Shown in pieces: positions 1-11,844 of a DNA stretch of 64,000 nt (positions within the stretch are counted from its first letter, which is position 1; each line of letters opens with the position of its first letter). This DNA comes from Torymus aiolomorphi. Its lineage: Eukaryota; Arthropoda; Insecta; Hymenoptera; Torymidae. A program made the position numbers and the translations under genes. Below the pieces are notes generated by a model. That model had not been told where the DNA came from and made no database searches. It saw nothing but the letters and a program-made list of their open reading frames with translations. The stretch is from assembly GCA_036365515.1 (NCBI GenBank), contig CM070876.1:95923300-95987299 (forward strand), written 5' to 3'.

Positions 1-158
1 CTAGCCTCTTGACATAGTGTAGTTATTTGTCTATTCGGAGAAACAATCCAATGTTCTATGAAATTTTGATTTAATGAAAGAACTGCTACCTCTTTTGGTA
101 CTACACGGTTCTTATAATCTTTGGCACACTGTATGTCTACGACGATATCCATCTTCAT
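1..158 (-). CDS. Partial Polinton-associated protein of unknown function
   Basis: An open frame runs from an ATG at 158 to the window edge, giving 52 codons without a stop. It starts MKMDIVVDIQCAKDY. I recall similar N-termini in uncharacterised insect proteins, and its place directly downstream of the capsid gene suggests a Polinton gene. No catalytic motif is visible in this fragment, so no function is assigned. About 95 bp separate it from the capsid stop. Confidence 0.45.
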   Translation of the reverse strand, partial: MKMDIVVDIQCAKDYKNRVVPKEVAVLSLNQNFIEHWIVSPNRQITTLCQEA

Positions 159-254
159 AGTTTTGAACACATCAACGTGCGATCAACAACTGACACATCA
201 GAAATATTTCCTAACCGTTAACCTTTACCCCCACTACTACTTTCCCCCACCATC

Positions 255-1573
255 TCACTCACTATAGTCCACGAGAACTTGACGTGACGAATCAATCTCA
301 AGTATATTTTCATATTCAGCATAAATTATACAATTCACTGTACTGCTTAACGGATGATCAAAGCGAACATCAATTCTTACACTACCATGTTTTACTAGAT
401 TCCAATGTGTATCTTGATTTGCTGATAAATCAGGTGTTAAATCGAAAGCGAAAAGACAATATCCATTGGCATAAGCTTCGCGTGAAATTGAATTACCCTC
501 ATTTAAATAATGTATACCTGTACCAGAAAATAAAGTATGATATGCATCAACATACATATTATTCGTTTTAAAATCAGGTTATAATGGTTTAGATGTTACT
601 TGTACACCATCAATGTAGAGACACAAGTAATTTATATTGAAATTTTTAAAGTTAAACGGATTGAGGTTCTTATCACCGTTAAAAGCTTTATTTTCTACAA
701 AACCAACAATAATTCTTTTTGGTAATTGACCTAAAATGGCATTATCCAGTGTTTCTCCATGAATACCACTATGAATTGTAATAGCTTTTACTTCCACACG
801 TGTGAGGGGATATTTAGCTGTTGTTTTCGAAAGTGCTTTTTCGTGAGCCAATATAATACTTGGACTAAGTCTGACACGACGTGCAAAGAGAGTAGCTTCG
901 GTGATTCGAGCTGTGTAGAGTCCTGTAGGGTCCATAAGACAAAAACTGTCTTGTGATCGTACGAGCCGCACACGTACTTCGACACCGTTAATTAATAATT
1001 TGCCTTGATTGAAAACATCACAATGCAAATATCCAATCATATCAATGTTTTTCTCCTCGCCCATAAGATTTCGGCGACGTGTAAGACCTTCGTTTTCGTC
1101 ATCTGCAGCATCCATTTTTCCAGGGGTGCCGGTGTACCATAGTGCACTGGTGAGATGAGATTTTTTAGCTGCAGACCCATAGTTTAATAAAGTTTCAATA
1201 TATGATCGATAAGCGTAGGCGTTATTGGGTGGGGAAACAGGTTTTTGATTAAAAACACATCAACTTGATTAAATATCGAATGCATAAAATTATTTACAGG
1301 ACCAACATTTTTCAAGGTATTTTTATCTATATTTTCAGGAGGTGTTACTGTTTGTGCGATAGTTACATGAACACTAAGCAGAGTATGTGCAAGATCGATA
1401 TATTCACTAGTTCCCGGTATAGAAAACTCTATTGGTGACCCTTCAGTTAGCGAAGATATTGGCTTGTATTGAACATAATTTGAATTTTCAATCGTTGTTT
1501 GAGTAGGAGGTACACTAAATAAATTCACTTCAGATTTAAGGCATGCAGACGAACCACTATGTAGAAAAGCCAT
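255..1573 (-). pseudogene. Polinton major capsid protein (double jelly-roll), broken
   Basis: The translation matches the insect Polinton major capsid family, often annotated F54H12.2-like. An N-terminal segment lies at 1184-1573, the middle at 579-1115 and the C-terminal segment at 255-557, ending in the family's VDYS-type tail. In the virion-like particle it would form the icosahedral shell. There are two lesions. A frameshift lies between about 1235 and 1255, and an in-frame TAA at 579-581 separates the middle from the C-terminal part, which stays in the same frame. The start ATG (1571-1573) overlaps the preceding gene's TAA as TAATG. The copy cannot make a full capsid protein. Confidence 0.85.
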
Positions 1574-2070
1574 TATTCTTCAAAAATATCTCGTGCAGTA
1601 CGTTTTTCTTTCAAAGTTTTCTTTTTATTGTCAAATTTTTTCTTTGTCTTAACTTTGGAATGTTTTCTACTTTTGGTGTTTACTGTATCAGAGTTCGTAG
1701 TCGACTGTTATTTCCGTGCCCGACGCTTAGTTTTATATCCTGAACCACTTATCAGATTATCCAATTCTTCGTCGGCTTTTCTTTTGAGATGCTTTCCTGA
1801 TTCTCGTATATTATTATGAAAAGATTCTTTAAAAGGTTTTTCATGTGTAATGTCATCTAAAATATCTATACCTGCTCGTAAAGCCCCTTTGCCAACAGCT
1901 TTTCCTACAACCTTACCACCTTTTTTTACATATGGTAAAACACTACGATAAACACCTTTCAAAAAGCTTCCAACAGCTTTTCCTTTTTGCATAGATGTGT
2001 CTATTGTGATATAATTATCGAATGGATCGCGGCCATTTTGGTTATCATAAGTTGCTTCAAAATAACCCAT
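1573..2070 (-). pseudogene. Polinton small basic Gly/Lys-rich protein, premature stop
   Basis: The ATG at 2070 gives a protein with a Gly/Val/Lys central stretch (VKKGGKVVGKAVGKGAL) and a basic C-terminus. An in-frame TAA lies at 1708-1710. The same frame then continues through a strongly Lys-rich tail (about 44 codons) to a TAA at 1573-1575 that overlaps the capsid ATG. I read this as one roughly 165-codon gene with a nonsense mutation. Its position between penton and capsid genes and its composition recall the small core or minor capsid proteins of adenovirus-like elements, but the exact role is inferred. It begins 1 nt after the penton stop (TAAGATG). Confidence 0.6.
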
Positions 2071-2071
2071 C

Positions 2072-2673
2072 TTATGCGGTTCTCTTAAAATGAAGTGTCA
2101 CTGTCAACGTGCCGTAATCGAATGCTACAGGGTTTCCATCTTGGTCCTTTATATCTATTGTAATCGTTTGAAACGACGTAGATAACAATGGAATATACAT
2201 TGGTGTGGTAAAGTTTTTAATCTCAATGCTACCATATTTATACTCGTTCATATTAAGAGGAACAATACGTAAAAGGGGTGTATGAACATCACCTGTAATG
2301 TAAGGTTCACAAATATCACGATACACTCTTATTATTGACGGTACACCACTAATAAGGTCAGCAGGTCTTTGACCGACAACTTTACCCTCATTTTTTTCAA
2401 GATTGCAGTTTTCAAAACCAATAATTCTCAAGAGTTTTTCAGACAATATCAAGCTATGACAATTCGTGTCGCAAGTATCCTGACAAATTCGTTCAATTTC
2501 TATAAATCCTCCACGTTGTATTTTGAATTGTAAGTGATTTTTCATATTAGGTAAATTATTTATTTCTTGTAAAAGATTTTCCATATCTATGTAGATTCCT
2601 GGTGATAAGTATGCAACAACATCCTTTTCTGTTGATTCGTGCCTCAAATCATTTGGTGAAAATAACTCAATTG
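2072..2673 (-). pseudogene. Polinton penton-like minor capsid protein, C-terminal part
   Basis: This segment of about 200 codons matches the single jelly-roll minor capsid (penton base-like) family of insect Polintons. It includes the family's PGIYIDMENL, VYRDICEPY and LTVTLHFKR stretches. It lacks its own N-terminus because Gypsy-1 interrupts the gene. The N-terminal part is at 15024-15232 and the frame is continuous once the insertion and one copy of the 4-bp target duplication are discounted. It would cap the particle vertices. It is disrupted by the 12-kb insertion and by a stop in the N-terminal part. Confidence 0.85.
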
Positions 2674-3764
2674 TGTAACGTCCGTGTTACAATGTCGCGA
2701 AAACGGTAAACGCGATAAATGTTCCAGTTTCGGTTTACGCCTACACGTAATAACCGCGGGAGTAGGAACGCGTGAAAATAGCTAATCGGACTACCAAAAT
2801 AAACAATGCTAATGCGCGAAATTCATTAAGCGGCAAACGTCAGCGTCAACGAACAATTAGAGAGACAGAAAAAAGATAAAGGATAGCGATCTACAAAGCT
2901 ACTTACTTTGGGGCGGTTGCGGTTGTCTCGTTCTCTCAGTTAGCCCTCGGCAGTCTCAGAACCCAAGCGCAGCGGGCGATTCAAATGGCAGGAGGACAGG
3001 ATTGTGTAAATAAAGTAACACTCAAAAATGCAATTATGTGATGTTTATTAATTGCATAAAGTTACGTTAAAACTGTTACACACTGATTGTAGTCAGGATA
3101 TAATAACAACAATTATTCGCGAGACTACAATCAGAGAAACTTGACAAATATTTTAAGTTAATTCCATACGAAAATATTCTAAGTCAATTATACTCGAAAT
3201 TATTCTAAGTAAATTCTACTCGAAATTATTCTAAGTAAATTCTGCTCGAAAATATTCTAAGTTAATTCTGCTCGAAAATATTCTAAGTCAGAATACAAAA
3301 TGTCAGAAATTATTCTAAGTCCAATTGTTACAATTAAATAGCCGCCGGACAAGGGCTTCGCCCTTCGAAACACAAAGAACAAAAGCTTCTGCCTCGAGTG
3401 GAGGCCCGATGCGGCTTTTATACCCGCGCTTCTATCTAGGGCAGATACAAAGATAGGGGAATGTAGGGTATCTCATCTTTTGCATGGGGTGGCAAAGATT
3501 CGGGTGGGAAATAAGGTTACTCGGGTTCAAATGCGGCGCTTGCCAAGGACAGCTGTTGGATCGATAGGCGGTAAAGATACGGGTAAGGAACGATTTGTTA
3601 CCATGCGAACTGTGGCTCTCGGAGGTAATCCAGTTGCTACTAGGTGGCGTTACCCACAGGAAATAGGACTCATGGTAACATGGAGGAGAAAAAGGTTGTA
3701 GGGTGGTAAGGATAGATGGTAGCACGGGTGTCGAAAGTAGCGGTCAGTCGTGCTCGACGTAACA
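2674..3764 (-). repeat. Gypsy-1 3' LTR (1091 bp)
   Basis: This is a direct copy of 14011-15023 and starts TGTAACGTCC. It is 78 bp longer than the other LTR, exactly three units of the internal 26-bp repeat. Scattered substitutions and small indels separate the two copies, so the insertion is not very recent. Confidence 0.95.
3158..3290. repeat. 26-bp tandem repeat inside the Gypsy-1 3' LTR
   Basis: About five copies of a unit close to TTAATTCTGCTCGAAAATAT plus TCTAAG. The partner LTR has only two copies (about 14495-14550). Confidence 0.85.
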
Positions 3765-3766
3765 CG

Positions 3767-3780
3767 TCCCCCCCCAAAAG
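3767..3780 (-). other. Gypsy-1 polypurine tract
   Basis: Read on the minus strand, CTTTT is followed by a run of eight G, three bases before the 3' LTR. This is the expected plus-strand priming site. Confidence 0.7.
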
Positions 3781-3781
3781 A

Positions 3782-6347
3782 TGAGCGCTGCGGGGCGGCG
3801 CTTGCTGGTCCCTCCGCCCAAGTGTCGCAATTTTAACATACGCTGTATGTTTGATTGTCTTCGAAGCTTTCCTTTCCAAACTTTAGGTGCAAGATGTAAC
3901 CTCTTCCTGTTCGCTCTGCCTTAGTCTGCTTAATAGCGGGCGAAGTAAGTAGTCGTCGTTTTCCATTCCACGATTTCCTCGTCCTCAGTAAATTTGAAAG
4001 CGTATCCATGATTATTAAGCTCGTTTAGTCAACGCATATTCCCTCTCTTGCCATGCCGATGGACCGGTCGTTAGTATTGTCCCGTAGCTTCCAGGCATCT
4101 CCTCCCTTGAACAAATTAAGACTTGCCTTATTATGAGCAGATGCAGTTTCCTCCTGTTCATCGCCGCGCCCTGGTTCTCCTTCACTGTGGCCATACATGA
4201 GTCGTACCACAGTGAACCACAGAAAAATAATTCGCAGCAGCCTAAACTGCAGACGGTTACCTCTGGTTAGTCCCTTTGGTTCCCGCTCGTCGAGTTCAAT
4301 GTTTGCCTTTGGAGTGCGTCTACCTTGCTCTACTAGATTTGTGTTACTTCCACATACCTCATAACAACGGCAGTTCGTCAGATAAAGTGAATTTGTAAGA
4401 CTATGCGTATCCCCTTTGGTCGTTGACGTCCAAGGTCGTTACATTGCTTGAAGTTCACGATGAGACTCCACCATAGCTGAGCGACGGCATAAAGTCATAC
4501 GAGCTGCGCTGTGTCGGCGATTACTAAGTATTGGCGGACAAAGTGTAGTAGTCGTAAGGTTGCAATGGGAACGCTGTGGCTGGCACAATAGCTGGCGAAT
4601 GAACACTCCCTCGACCGCTTGGTTTCAATTTGGATGGGATAGGAATATTAGTAAAAAAAAGGAAAATTGGAAGGAAAGTATCGTACCCTAATCGACTTTT
4701 TCTTTACTGACAAATTTCCTCTACCCAAGTTTACAAATTCCCTATTGATAATTTTTATACTAAAATTCATAAGTTTTATACCATATAACAATACCATATT
4801 TATTTTCTTCCCCCTATACTGGCGTTGGAGATGTGCTCGCCTCGCTTAATTCTGAGTAATACGATACCCTTACAAAATTGCAACGCAAAGTAGAGTAATA
4901 CACTACTCCTATACGGAATTGCGATCCAAAACTTAATTTTAATCTTTATTTTCAAGTAAGCGAAAGGCTAAAGAGATAAATATTTCTACAAAGCTAACAA
5001 TAATCAGAATAAGAAATACAGAATGTACTATGTCTAACAAATCTTTTGTTGAAATCTCATTTCGAAAGTTAATCACGTGTACACTATGCTAATTTTCGAA
5101 GTTTTATTTAATAGATAATTCTATGTGCAAGTTTCATTTTACATTAGGTAAGTACCACAATGTCCCAGTCATTATAGACATCGTTGAATTCCACACATTC
5201 GTCAATTCGCATTCTACAATTCTTTGGAAATTCAACTATTTGACAGTCCGAAATCGGAATTTTATAAACTTTCCGGAATAAGCAACTTCTAACCTAAATT
5301 CGCTTACAGTCGAAATAAGCCATAACCCATTCTTTTGAAAATAACGCTCTTTTCTTTGTGAAAACTATATGTTACCTATATGGTAAATTATCATAATTAG
5401 TTTTTGATAAGAGCATCTTCTCACAAGACATAAGATTTTTTAACGTAACACTGATTTTCACAAAAAAAGCATTTCTTTCATTACATATTCTTTCATTGAT
5501 TTAAGCATAAATAACAGTTGCCTATATCAGCCACTATCATAAGTATAGTCCGCCTGCAGTTGTATAATAAACTCGATTAGTGTTTTGTTATCCGGATTTA
5601 GTCTGAAAAACTAGAAAAGATTGCGTACACAAAAAGAAGTGTCCCTATTTGTAAAAGGTACAACCAGTTCAATACATAATTCACTACTTACAATATATTT
5701 ACCTTCACAATCCAATCGAATAAAATAGATCAAACTTTTGATAGAAAAAACTGCAAAGCTTAACTTTTCGTATCTCTTATGCTTGACTTTATTTAATTCC
5801 GCCGATGTAAACGAACAGCACCTTTTAGCGATCCAGTAAATCGCATAAGTTCGATACGAGCTGTTTAGTTTTGAATACAATATCCATTAACGCGTATAAA
5901 TTTTTCAAGCTAAAGTCAAGATTGACTTCTGTTTTTGTATTTTCCAATCAGAAATTCTTTTACTTTATTATTCAACCTTTCAAACTACCTTGCCATAGCC
6001 GCTCTCTCGCTTGCGTAATCATTCTCTATTATACAAATATAGGTTCTTTTTCACCCGTCATAATTTTGACCTTGTCGTCACGCGATGTCCACATTGCCCT
6101 AATAATTTCTTTACAATTTTCTAACAAATAGGTGTAGGTGGTACATTGTACTCCTCCCCCTTGAGACAACGGCAAGGTCGTTAAATAACTCACTCTTTTT
6201 CAAATTATTAGTTAGTGCACCTAAACTATGCAAATCTACCTATATCTAAGATTTTTATTACGTATGTTATCGTGTTTTCGGATTCATTTAATTGCTGATG
6301 CGCGTCTTGTAAAGTAATTTTTCTTCATCCAATTTCGCTGGTTTAAA
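3782..6347. other. Gypsy-1 region downstream of pol, no recognisable gene
   Basis: These 2.6 kb lie between the integrase side and the 3' LTR. The first 0.9 kb is of balanced composition and the rest is AT-rich. I find only short open frames and none I can assign. The position is where an env-like gene sits in some Gypsy elements, so a decayed env is possible but not demonstrated. Confidence 0.4.
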
Positions 6348-6701
6348 TTACATACTGGTACAAATTCGCATTTTCAAATGCCAGTCCTGGATTGGTGTCG
6401 ATTGCATAATAGTAAAGTAGCCCATCCCTTGCGCGGATGCTAGAAAGGACAGCAGAAATCCGGTGACTTCGATTAATAGTTTGACGTCCACTGCTGCTCG
6501 CTTTAAATTACCATTTGTTCTAAAAAATTTCAAAAGAACTAAGTTAAAACTGCTAAGAATTAAAAACCCATTGTGTGTACAATTTTGAAGAATCTTTATC
6601 TGCAAATATGAAAGTAATATGTTATCTTTATTAGTCCGAAAACTGGTTTCAATTTCAAAGTTGTTGCAAAGATAAACATCAAGGTCCTCATCTGTAAACA
6701 T
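6348..6701 (-). CDS. Unassigned 117-codon ORF downstream of Gypsy-1 integrase
   Basis: A short ORF begins 30 bp after the integrase stop. It includes one hydrophobic stretch (LLIEVTGFLLSFLASAQG) that could be a signal or membrane segment, followed by only about 27 residues. I do not recognise the protein. Its place after pol makes an env-like remnant conceivable. It could equally be chance coding in a non-coding tail. Confidence 0.25.
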   Translation of the reverse strand: MFTDEDLDVYLCNNFEIETSFRTNKDNILLSYLQIKILQNCTHNGFLILSSFNLVLLKFFRTNGNLKRAAVDVKLLIEVTGFLLSFLASAQGMGYFTIMQSTPIQDWHLKMRICTSM

Positions 6702-6730
6702 GAATAAAAGTATTAACTTTCAAAATTAAT

Positions 6731-7935
6731 TTATGCTTTCTTTTTACTCTTCGAAGCTTTCGGAATCTGCGGGTAGTTTAACATGCGACAAGCGTAAGCG
6801 ATTACTATGCATGACTTTGGTTTTATTTTCCTTAATTTGATTTTCACATTGCCATTTTCCCAGATTTCAATTATCAAGTAAGGGCCTGAATATTGATTTT
6901 CAAATTTATGCGATTTTGGCCCGCTCTGCAACCACACAAAATCGCCTATTTTGAAATTCTTATGATTTGATTTTTTATCATAATATTCTTTAGCTTTTTG
7001 TTTAGCCGATAATAGTTTTTCTTGTGCGGTTCTTTGAAGAAAAATCAATCTTTCGACCAAAGTTGTCATGTACCCTGCGTAAGTAGGCAATAAATCTTCC
7101 GGCTCTAAGGGGTCGCTCGAGGGCACTCTCGCCACGCGCCCGAGCACTAACTCGAACGGAGTGTGTTGGGTTCCTTCATGTTTGCCCGTGTTGAAATTAA
7201 ACATTGCTAACTCAACCCACTCATCCCAATCTAAATGTTTCGTGGCAAAGATTTTCAAAAATTCACTAAGTGGCGAGTGCGAGCGCTCTAAAGAGCCGTT
7301 AGATTGAAGGTGAAAAGCGGTAGTTTTTACTTGCTTAATTTTAAATCGTTTTGCAACGCGCTTAACTAATTTACTAAGAAAATTGGTGCGTTGATCAGTA
7401 AGCATAGCTTGTGGTGCGCCGAAAGTACAGATAAAGCATTTAATAAAGGCGTCTGCTACAGTAATAGCAGTTTGGTCTTTTAAAGGGACTCTCACCGAGA
7501 ATTTTGTAAATTGATCCTGCATAGTTAAAATGTACTCGGATTCGTCTTTAGTTCTCGGTAACGGTCCTACAATGTCCAAACTAACCGTGAAAAATGGAAT
7601 ACAAGGGTTATAATCATTTTCTGTTTTGTTTTGACCCGCACTAATTTTTTAAGCTGGCAAGGAACGCATTTTTGAATGAAGGCTTGTATGTCCTCCTTTA
7701 AATGCTCCCACTGATATTTATATTTTATTCTATTCAAAGTTTTAGTTACTCCTTTGTGCCCACCTGCCCTCGAACAATGAGCTTCGTGAATTATATCCGC
7801 TCTTTTACTCGGCTCCGGGTGCTGTATGAGTCCACGGCAAATAATTATTTTAACACTATTATTACCTAATTCACGTCTTAAACAGGCCAAAATATCTTTA
7901 AGCTCAACATTTTCGATATTACTGCTCCTAGCCAT
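6731..7935 (-). pseudogene. Gypsy-1 integrase, frameshifted
   Basis: The N-terminal part (7567-7935) carries the HHCC zinc-binding pattern, with two His in HEAHCSRAGGH and two Cys in CVPC. The catalytic core and C-terminus (6731-7579) are in another frame. They carry the DDE triad as MDIVGPLP (D), LTDQRTNF (D) and GSLERS (E). It would insert the cDNA into host DNA. The frameshift lies near 7580-7610. The usual Gly after TDQ is Arg here. Confidence 0.85.
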
Positions 7936-7950
7936 ACTAAAAGAAGCAAT

Positions 7951-10086
7951 TTAGTTAATATCTAACAATTTGGCTACCTTGCTAAATAACTGTGTCAAAA
8001 TTTCTAAGGTATCCCATAAGCTATTTTTACCTTTGCCCCTAAGTGGTAATACAAAATGAATTTTTTTATTGGCCTTAATGGTTTTAGGCTCTCCCGTTAC
8101 TAAACTCTCGAAATGCGGAAGCTTCCATAAATCCTTTAATTGCCTAGATCCCTCATCGAGTGGGTCTCCGTCAGTGCTTACAAAATAAAGATAACTATCC
8201 TTCCTCATAAACAGTTTCTCTCGACAATAGATTATATTGTCTTGAGGACCGACCGCTTTTGGCGCGACACTTTTTTTGTTAACCGAGTCCTCGTCCCCGA
8301 AAGTCATGTCGGGAAAGGGATCTTTAAACCCCGAGATGTTGTCGCGCCCAGATGCTTCCCCGCACGCGAGCTCTCCTGGCATAACCGTTTGCTCACTTTC
8401 CTCGGGCGCGAACGCAGAGACAGATGGCGAGGTTGGTCTGTGTAACGTTTCTTTTTTATTGCTATCCGTAGCTTGAGGTACAAGAGACGCAGACGCCTCC
8501 TTATCTTCGACAAGGGACGCGCATTCCTGAACCTCTTCGACCGCGGGAGCTACATTTCTTTTACGCGGCGCGAGAGCTTTAATGGCCTGCTTATACTTTT
8601 CACTGGCTTGGCGGCCCGCACGCTTACGCGTGGCCATTGCATGCAAGGTGGGCGCGCCGTCCCCCTGCTGGCTTTGCCGTTCCTGGGCCGGCTCTACTGT
8701 CTGTTCGCCAGCGACAGGATGGCGCCCCTCTCCCCCTATGCCGACTTGTGCAGGTACGCATACTTTTTCCGTAATCGGGTTGCGCGAATGTGCATCCGCG
8801 TTCAGATTTAATTCATCTTTCTTATAGAGTACGTCGAATTGATAGTCTAAAAGTTTTAAACGCCAACGCGTGACTCTAGATCCTGGATCATTATGATTAT
8901 TCAACCAAACTAGCGGCCTGTGATCAGTAATTAAAGGGAATTTATTCCCGTATAAGTAAAGTCTGAATTGCGTAATAGCGTACACGATTGCTAATGCTTC
9001 TTTTGAAAACGTACAATAATTATTTTCTGCTTGATTCATTGCGCGCGACACAAAGGCTATGGGACGATCTTTTCCAATTTCTCCCTGCGATAAAACTGCC
9101 CCGATCGCGTACCCGCTAGCGTCGGTAGTTACTAAAAACTTTTCTTCGAAATGCGGATGCGCTAAAACCGGTGGTTCGCATAACTTATCACGGAGAGTCT
9201 CAAATGCCGTTTGCGCGCTCTCATCCCAAACAAAAAGTTGTTCTTTTCTAAGAAGGTTTGTTAAAGGCTTGGCTATCCGTGCAAAGCCATTAATAAATCG
9301 CCTATAATAACCAGCTAGTCCTAAAAATTGTTTAATATTTTTCTGATTTCTAGGCACTGGAAATTCTTTAACTGCTTTTAGTTTTTCCGGGTCCGGGCGT
9401 AAACCGTCGCTGCTAATTATATGTCCCAAATAATTAATTTCCGGTTTAAGAAATTCACATTTTTCCGGTTGCAAAACTAAATTAGCATGGCGCAGTTTTT
9501 CAAACAATTTCTCGATTGTTTCTATGTGCTCGTTAAAAGTTTTAGAGTAGACGCAAATGTCATCAAAAAAATGAACCACGTTTTTCATACCAGCAATTAC
9601 TTTAGGAACGAGTGACAAAAATACCGGTGTGCTTGTCTTTAATCCGAAAGGTGATCTAACAAAATGAAATAAACCGAGCTCACAAGAAAAAGCTGTTTTC
9701 TCTCTGTCCTCAGCTTTAATTTTAATTTGATGATAACCCGCGTATGAATCGAAAACTGAGAAAAATTTGGCATCACCGAGTTGATCCAAAATATCCGCTA
9801 TGTTCGGAACCGGATGATTGTAATCGGGTATAATGGCGTTTAACTTTCTAAACTCTACTACTACCCGAAATTTTTTCTTGCCGTCGGGTCCCGGTTTTTT
9901 GTCAACGCAGAACACCGGCGCCGAGTAGGCGCTTGTCGAAGGCTCGACGATGCCTTTCTCTAACATTTCTTTTACCTGCCTATTGATCTCTTCTTTTAAA
10001 ATAGGTGGATGTTTAAATTGTTTAATTCTAATTGGAATACTTGTTGTTGTAGGTATCTCATGTTCAGTTACATTAGTCGCGGGCAT
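7951..10086 (-). pseudogene. Gypsy-1 reverse transcriptase and RNase H with extra C-terminal region
   Basis: This long open frame of 711 codons starts in the RT palm (KGIVEPSTSAYSAPVF, RVVVEFRKLNAIIP). The catalytic box reads FFDD where Y-x-D-D is usual. The RNase H domain follows, with TTDASG, SKEALAIV and TDHRPL. About 270 residues after RNase H form a low-complexity linker and then a conserved-looking module (CREKLFMRKDSYLYFVSTDG). This resembles the insert that some insect Gypsy elements carry before integrase. The frame is intact, but it is cut off from the upstream protease frame by a frameshift at about 10090-10105, and the substrate-site Tyr is missing. Confidence 0.9.
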
Positions 10087-10097
10087 AATATCTCCCG

Positions 10098-11012
10098 CTA
10101 ATAGAATCGTTCTGAAAATTTCACAAGGAGTGACTCAATTTCGGCTAATTGATTAGGTGACAAATGCTTAAGTCGTAAAAGCTCTCTTAATTTAGTCACC
10201 CTCTTATTTCCTAAAAGGAAAACCGTGTCTGACATGCACATAATTTGATGGTCGCTTAGCTCCCCTACTTTATGGCTCCGCCTTTCTACCCTAGTCTGGC
10301 TACCTAAGTGCGGAGGGTGCGGCCTATGCTTCCATACTGACCAGACTACTCCATTTATATTTCTTTTAATTTCATGCAGCAATTGTCGTAAAACACGTAA
10401 CATGTCAGAAGTCATCTCGTTGTTAGTCACGCGATACTCTCTCATTTTCTTAAAAATAGGTATGGCAGTGCAACAAATAACAGACAAAGCGTTAGCGTAT
10501 AAGCATAATAACGAAGCGCATCTCGAATTTTGCAAGTAAGCTAACTTCCCAAGCTTGACCTGTAGCCCCTCAATAAGGTGTGCCAGCTGAAAATCCTCTC
10601 GAACTAAAGCATAAGACAATGCGCTGGATAATTTATTATTTCCGCCCTTCTCAATATTGTCGCACAATAACAAGTTTTGGTTCCTTAACAAATTACTAAT
10701 TTTGCTAAAACTACTTCTTTTAATCTTAGTTCTTTTATAAATTTCATGTTTGTATTTAATACACCTAAAAGTCCTTATTTTATTACAAACAACATTTACT
10801 TTTCCTCTATTTTTATTCAATGCAATTTTTGCTTTACAATTTGTTATATTTAGGCTAACACTTCTCCCTTGAGTGCTGACACTCATACTATTTTTACAAG
10901 TTAAAATTTCCGAATTCTTTTTATTTTCTACCACAATACATTTATTAACTTTACTTTCAAATTTAGCCAAATTTTTTACAAGAAGATCTTCACTAACTCT
11001 ATTTTCCCAATT
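10098..11012 (-). pseudogene. Gypsy-1 pol linker ORF upstream of RT
   Basis: This frame is shared with the protease/repeat region, from which it is separated by an in-frame stop at 11013-11015. Its C-terminal 35 residues (LRLKHLSPNQLAEIESLL) look like the normal lead-in to a Gypsy RT. The preceding 230 or so residues are Lys/Asn-rich, then include a Cys-containing hydrophobic patch, and I do not recognise them. It could be an expanded spacer or a captured segment. Confidence 0.55.
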
Positions 11013-11099
11013 TTAATTTAACAAGTCCACATACTGTTGAGGTACGCTATCTTTTAACGTTTCCTCTCTAAGTAAATTATTTCCAAATATAATTCTGTC

Positions 11100-11530
11100 C
11101 ACTTTTTCTTTCAAACTTTTATTTTTACTAAGCTTAGTTCTCAAATTTTGCTTTTTAGCTATTTTAACTAACCGGTTTTTAGTTTCACAATGCTTAACTT
11201 TCAAATCTTTATTTTTATCAATTTTTAAGTTTAAGCTTTTATTTTCACAAATTTCATTTTTCAATTCTCTAGTTTTTTCAAATTTCAAATTCAAATTTTT
11301 ATTTTTACAAATTTTATTTCTCAAATGGCTAGCTTCTCCAAAGTTCAAATTCAAATTTTTGCTTTTACCAATTTTATTTTACGAATCACTAGTCTTTTCA
11401 AAGTTCAAATTCAAAATTTTGCTTTCACAATTTTTACTTTCCAAATCACTAGTTTTTTCAAATTTCAAATTCAAATTTTCGTTTTCATCAATTCTGTTTC
11501 TTAAATCAATTTTCTCCAAGACGAGCACGG
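11100..11530 (-). repeat. 60-bp coding tandem repeat in Gypsy-1 pol
   Basis: About seven degenerate copies of a 60-bp unit each encode roughly 20 residues of the form NLNLKFEKTxxLxxxxCExK. They lie between protease and RT, in the same reading frame as the protease C-terminus. One copy contains an in-frame stop at 11379-11381. The Lys/Asn/Glu-rich content suggests a disordered or coiled linker. Confidence 0.8.
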
Positions 11531-11844
11531 TACAAATTTCAAATGGGGCAATACTTTTAAGCGAAGAAAGACAAACATCTGAAATAACTTTCTCATGCGG
11601 AGCAGGTAAATCGCTATAAATGTTCCGAGTGCTACACTCGCCTAAAACAACACTGGATTTGTCAGACCGAGCAGTTGCAACGGGATTTTTCGCGTGTCCG
11701 CGTCCGGAATTGCGCTCATTCCCCCACATCGTACCCTGCGTTACTTCCTTATGTCGTTCGGCTCGTGCCAAACTTACACTCTCTTTGTTTATTGGCCGCG
11801 CGATATCTACACTACTCGTGCACCGTAAACTGATTACGTGAGAA

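Larger units (their letters stand above)
1..2673 (-). mobile_element. Maverick/Polinton element, left segment
   Basis: This is the downstream end, in gene order, of a Polinton, a self-synthesising virus-like DNA transposon. It carries a double jelly-roll capsid gene, a small basic protein gene and the C-terminal part of a penton-like gene, all on the minus strand. It continues beyond the left window edge, where PolB and one terminal inverted repeat would be expected. The right side is interrupted at 2673/2674 by Gypsy-1 and resumes at 15024. The split is shown by the ATTG duplication (2670-2673 and 15024-15027) and by the penton frame continuing across the insertion. Confidence 0.9.

Noticed and set aside
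3782..6347. Decayed env gene in Gypsy-1
   Set aside because: No signal peptide plus transmembrane arrangement, cleavage site or recognisable motif could be pointed to; left as an open possibility only.
8140..8827. Plus-strand ORFs opposite the Gypsy-1 RT
   Set aside because: Shadows of the long minus-strand pol frame.
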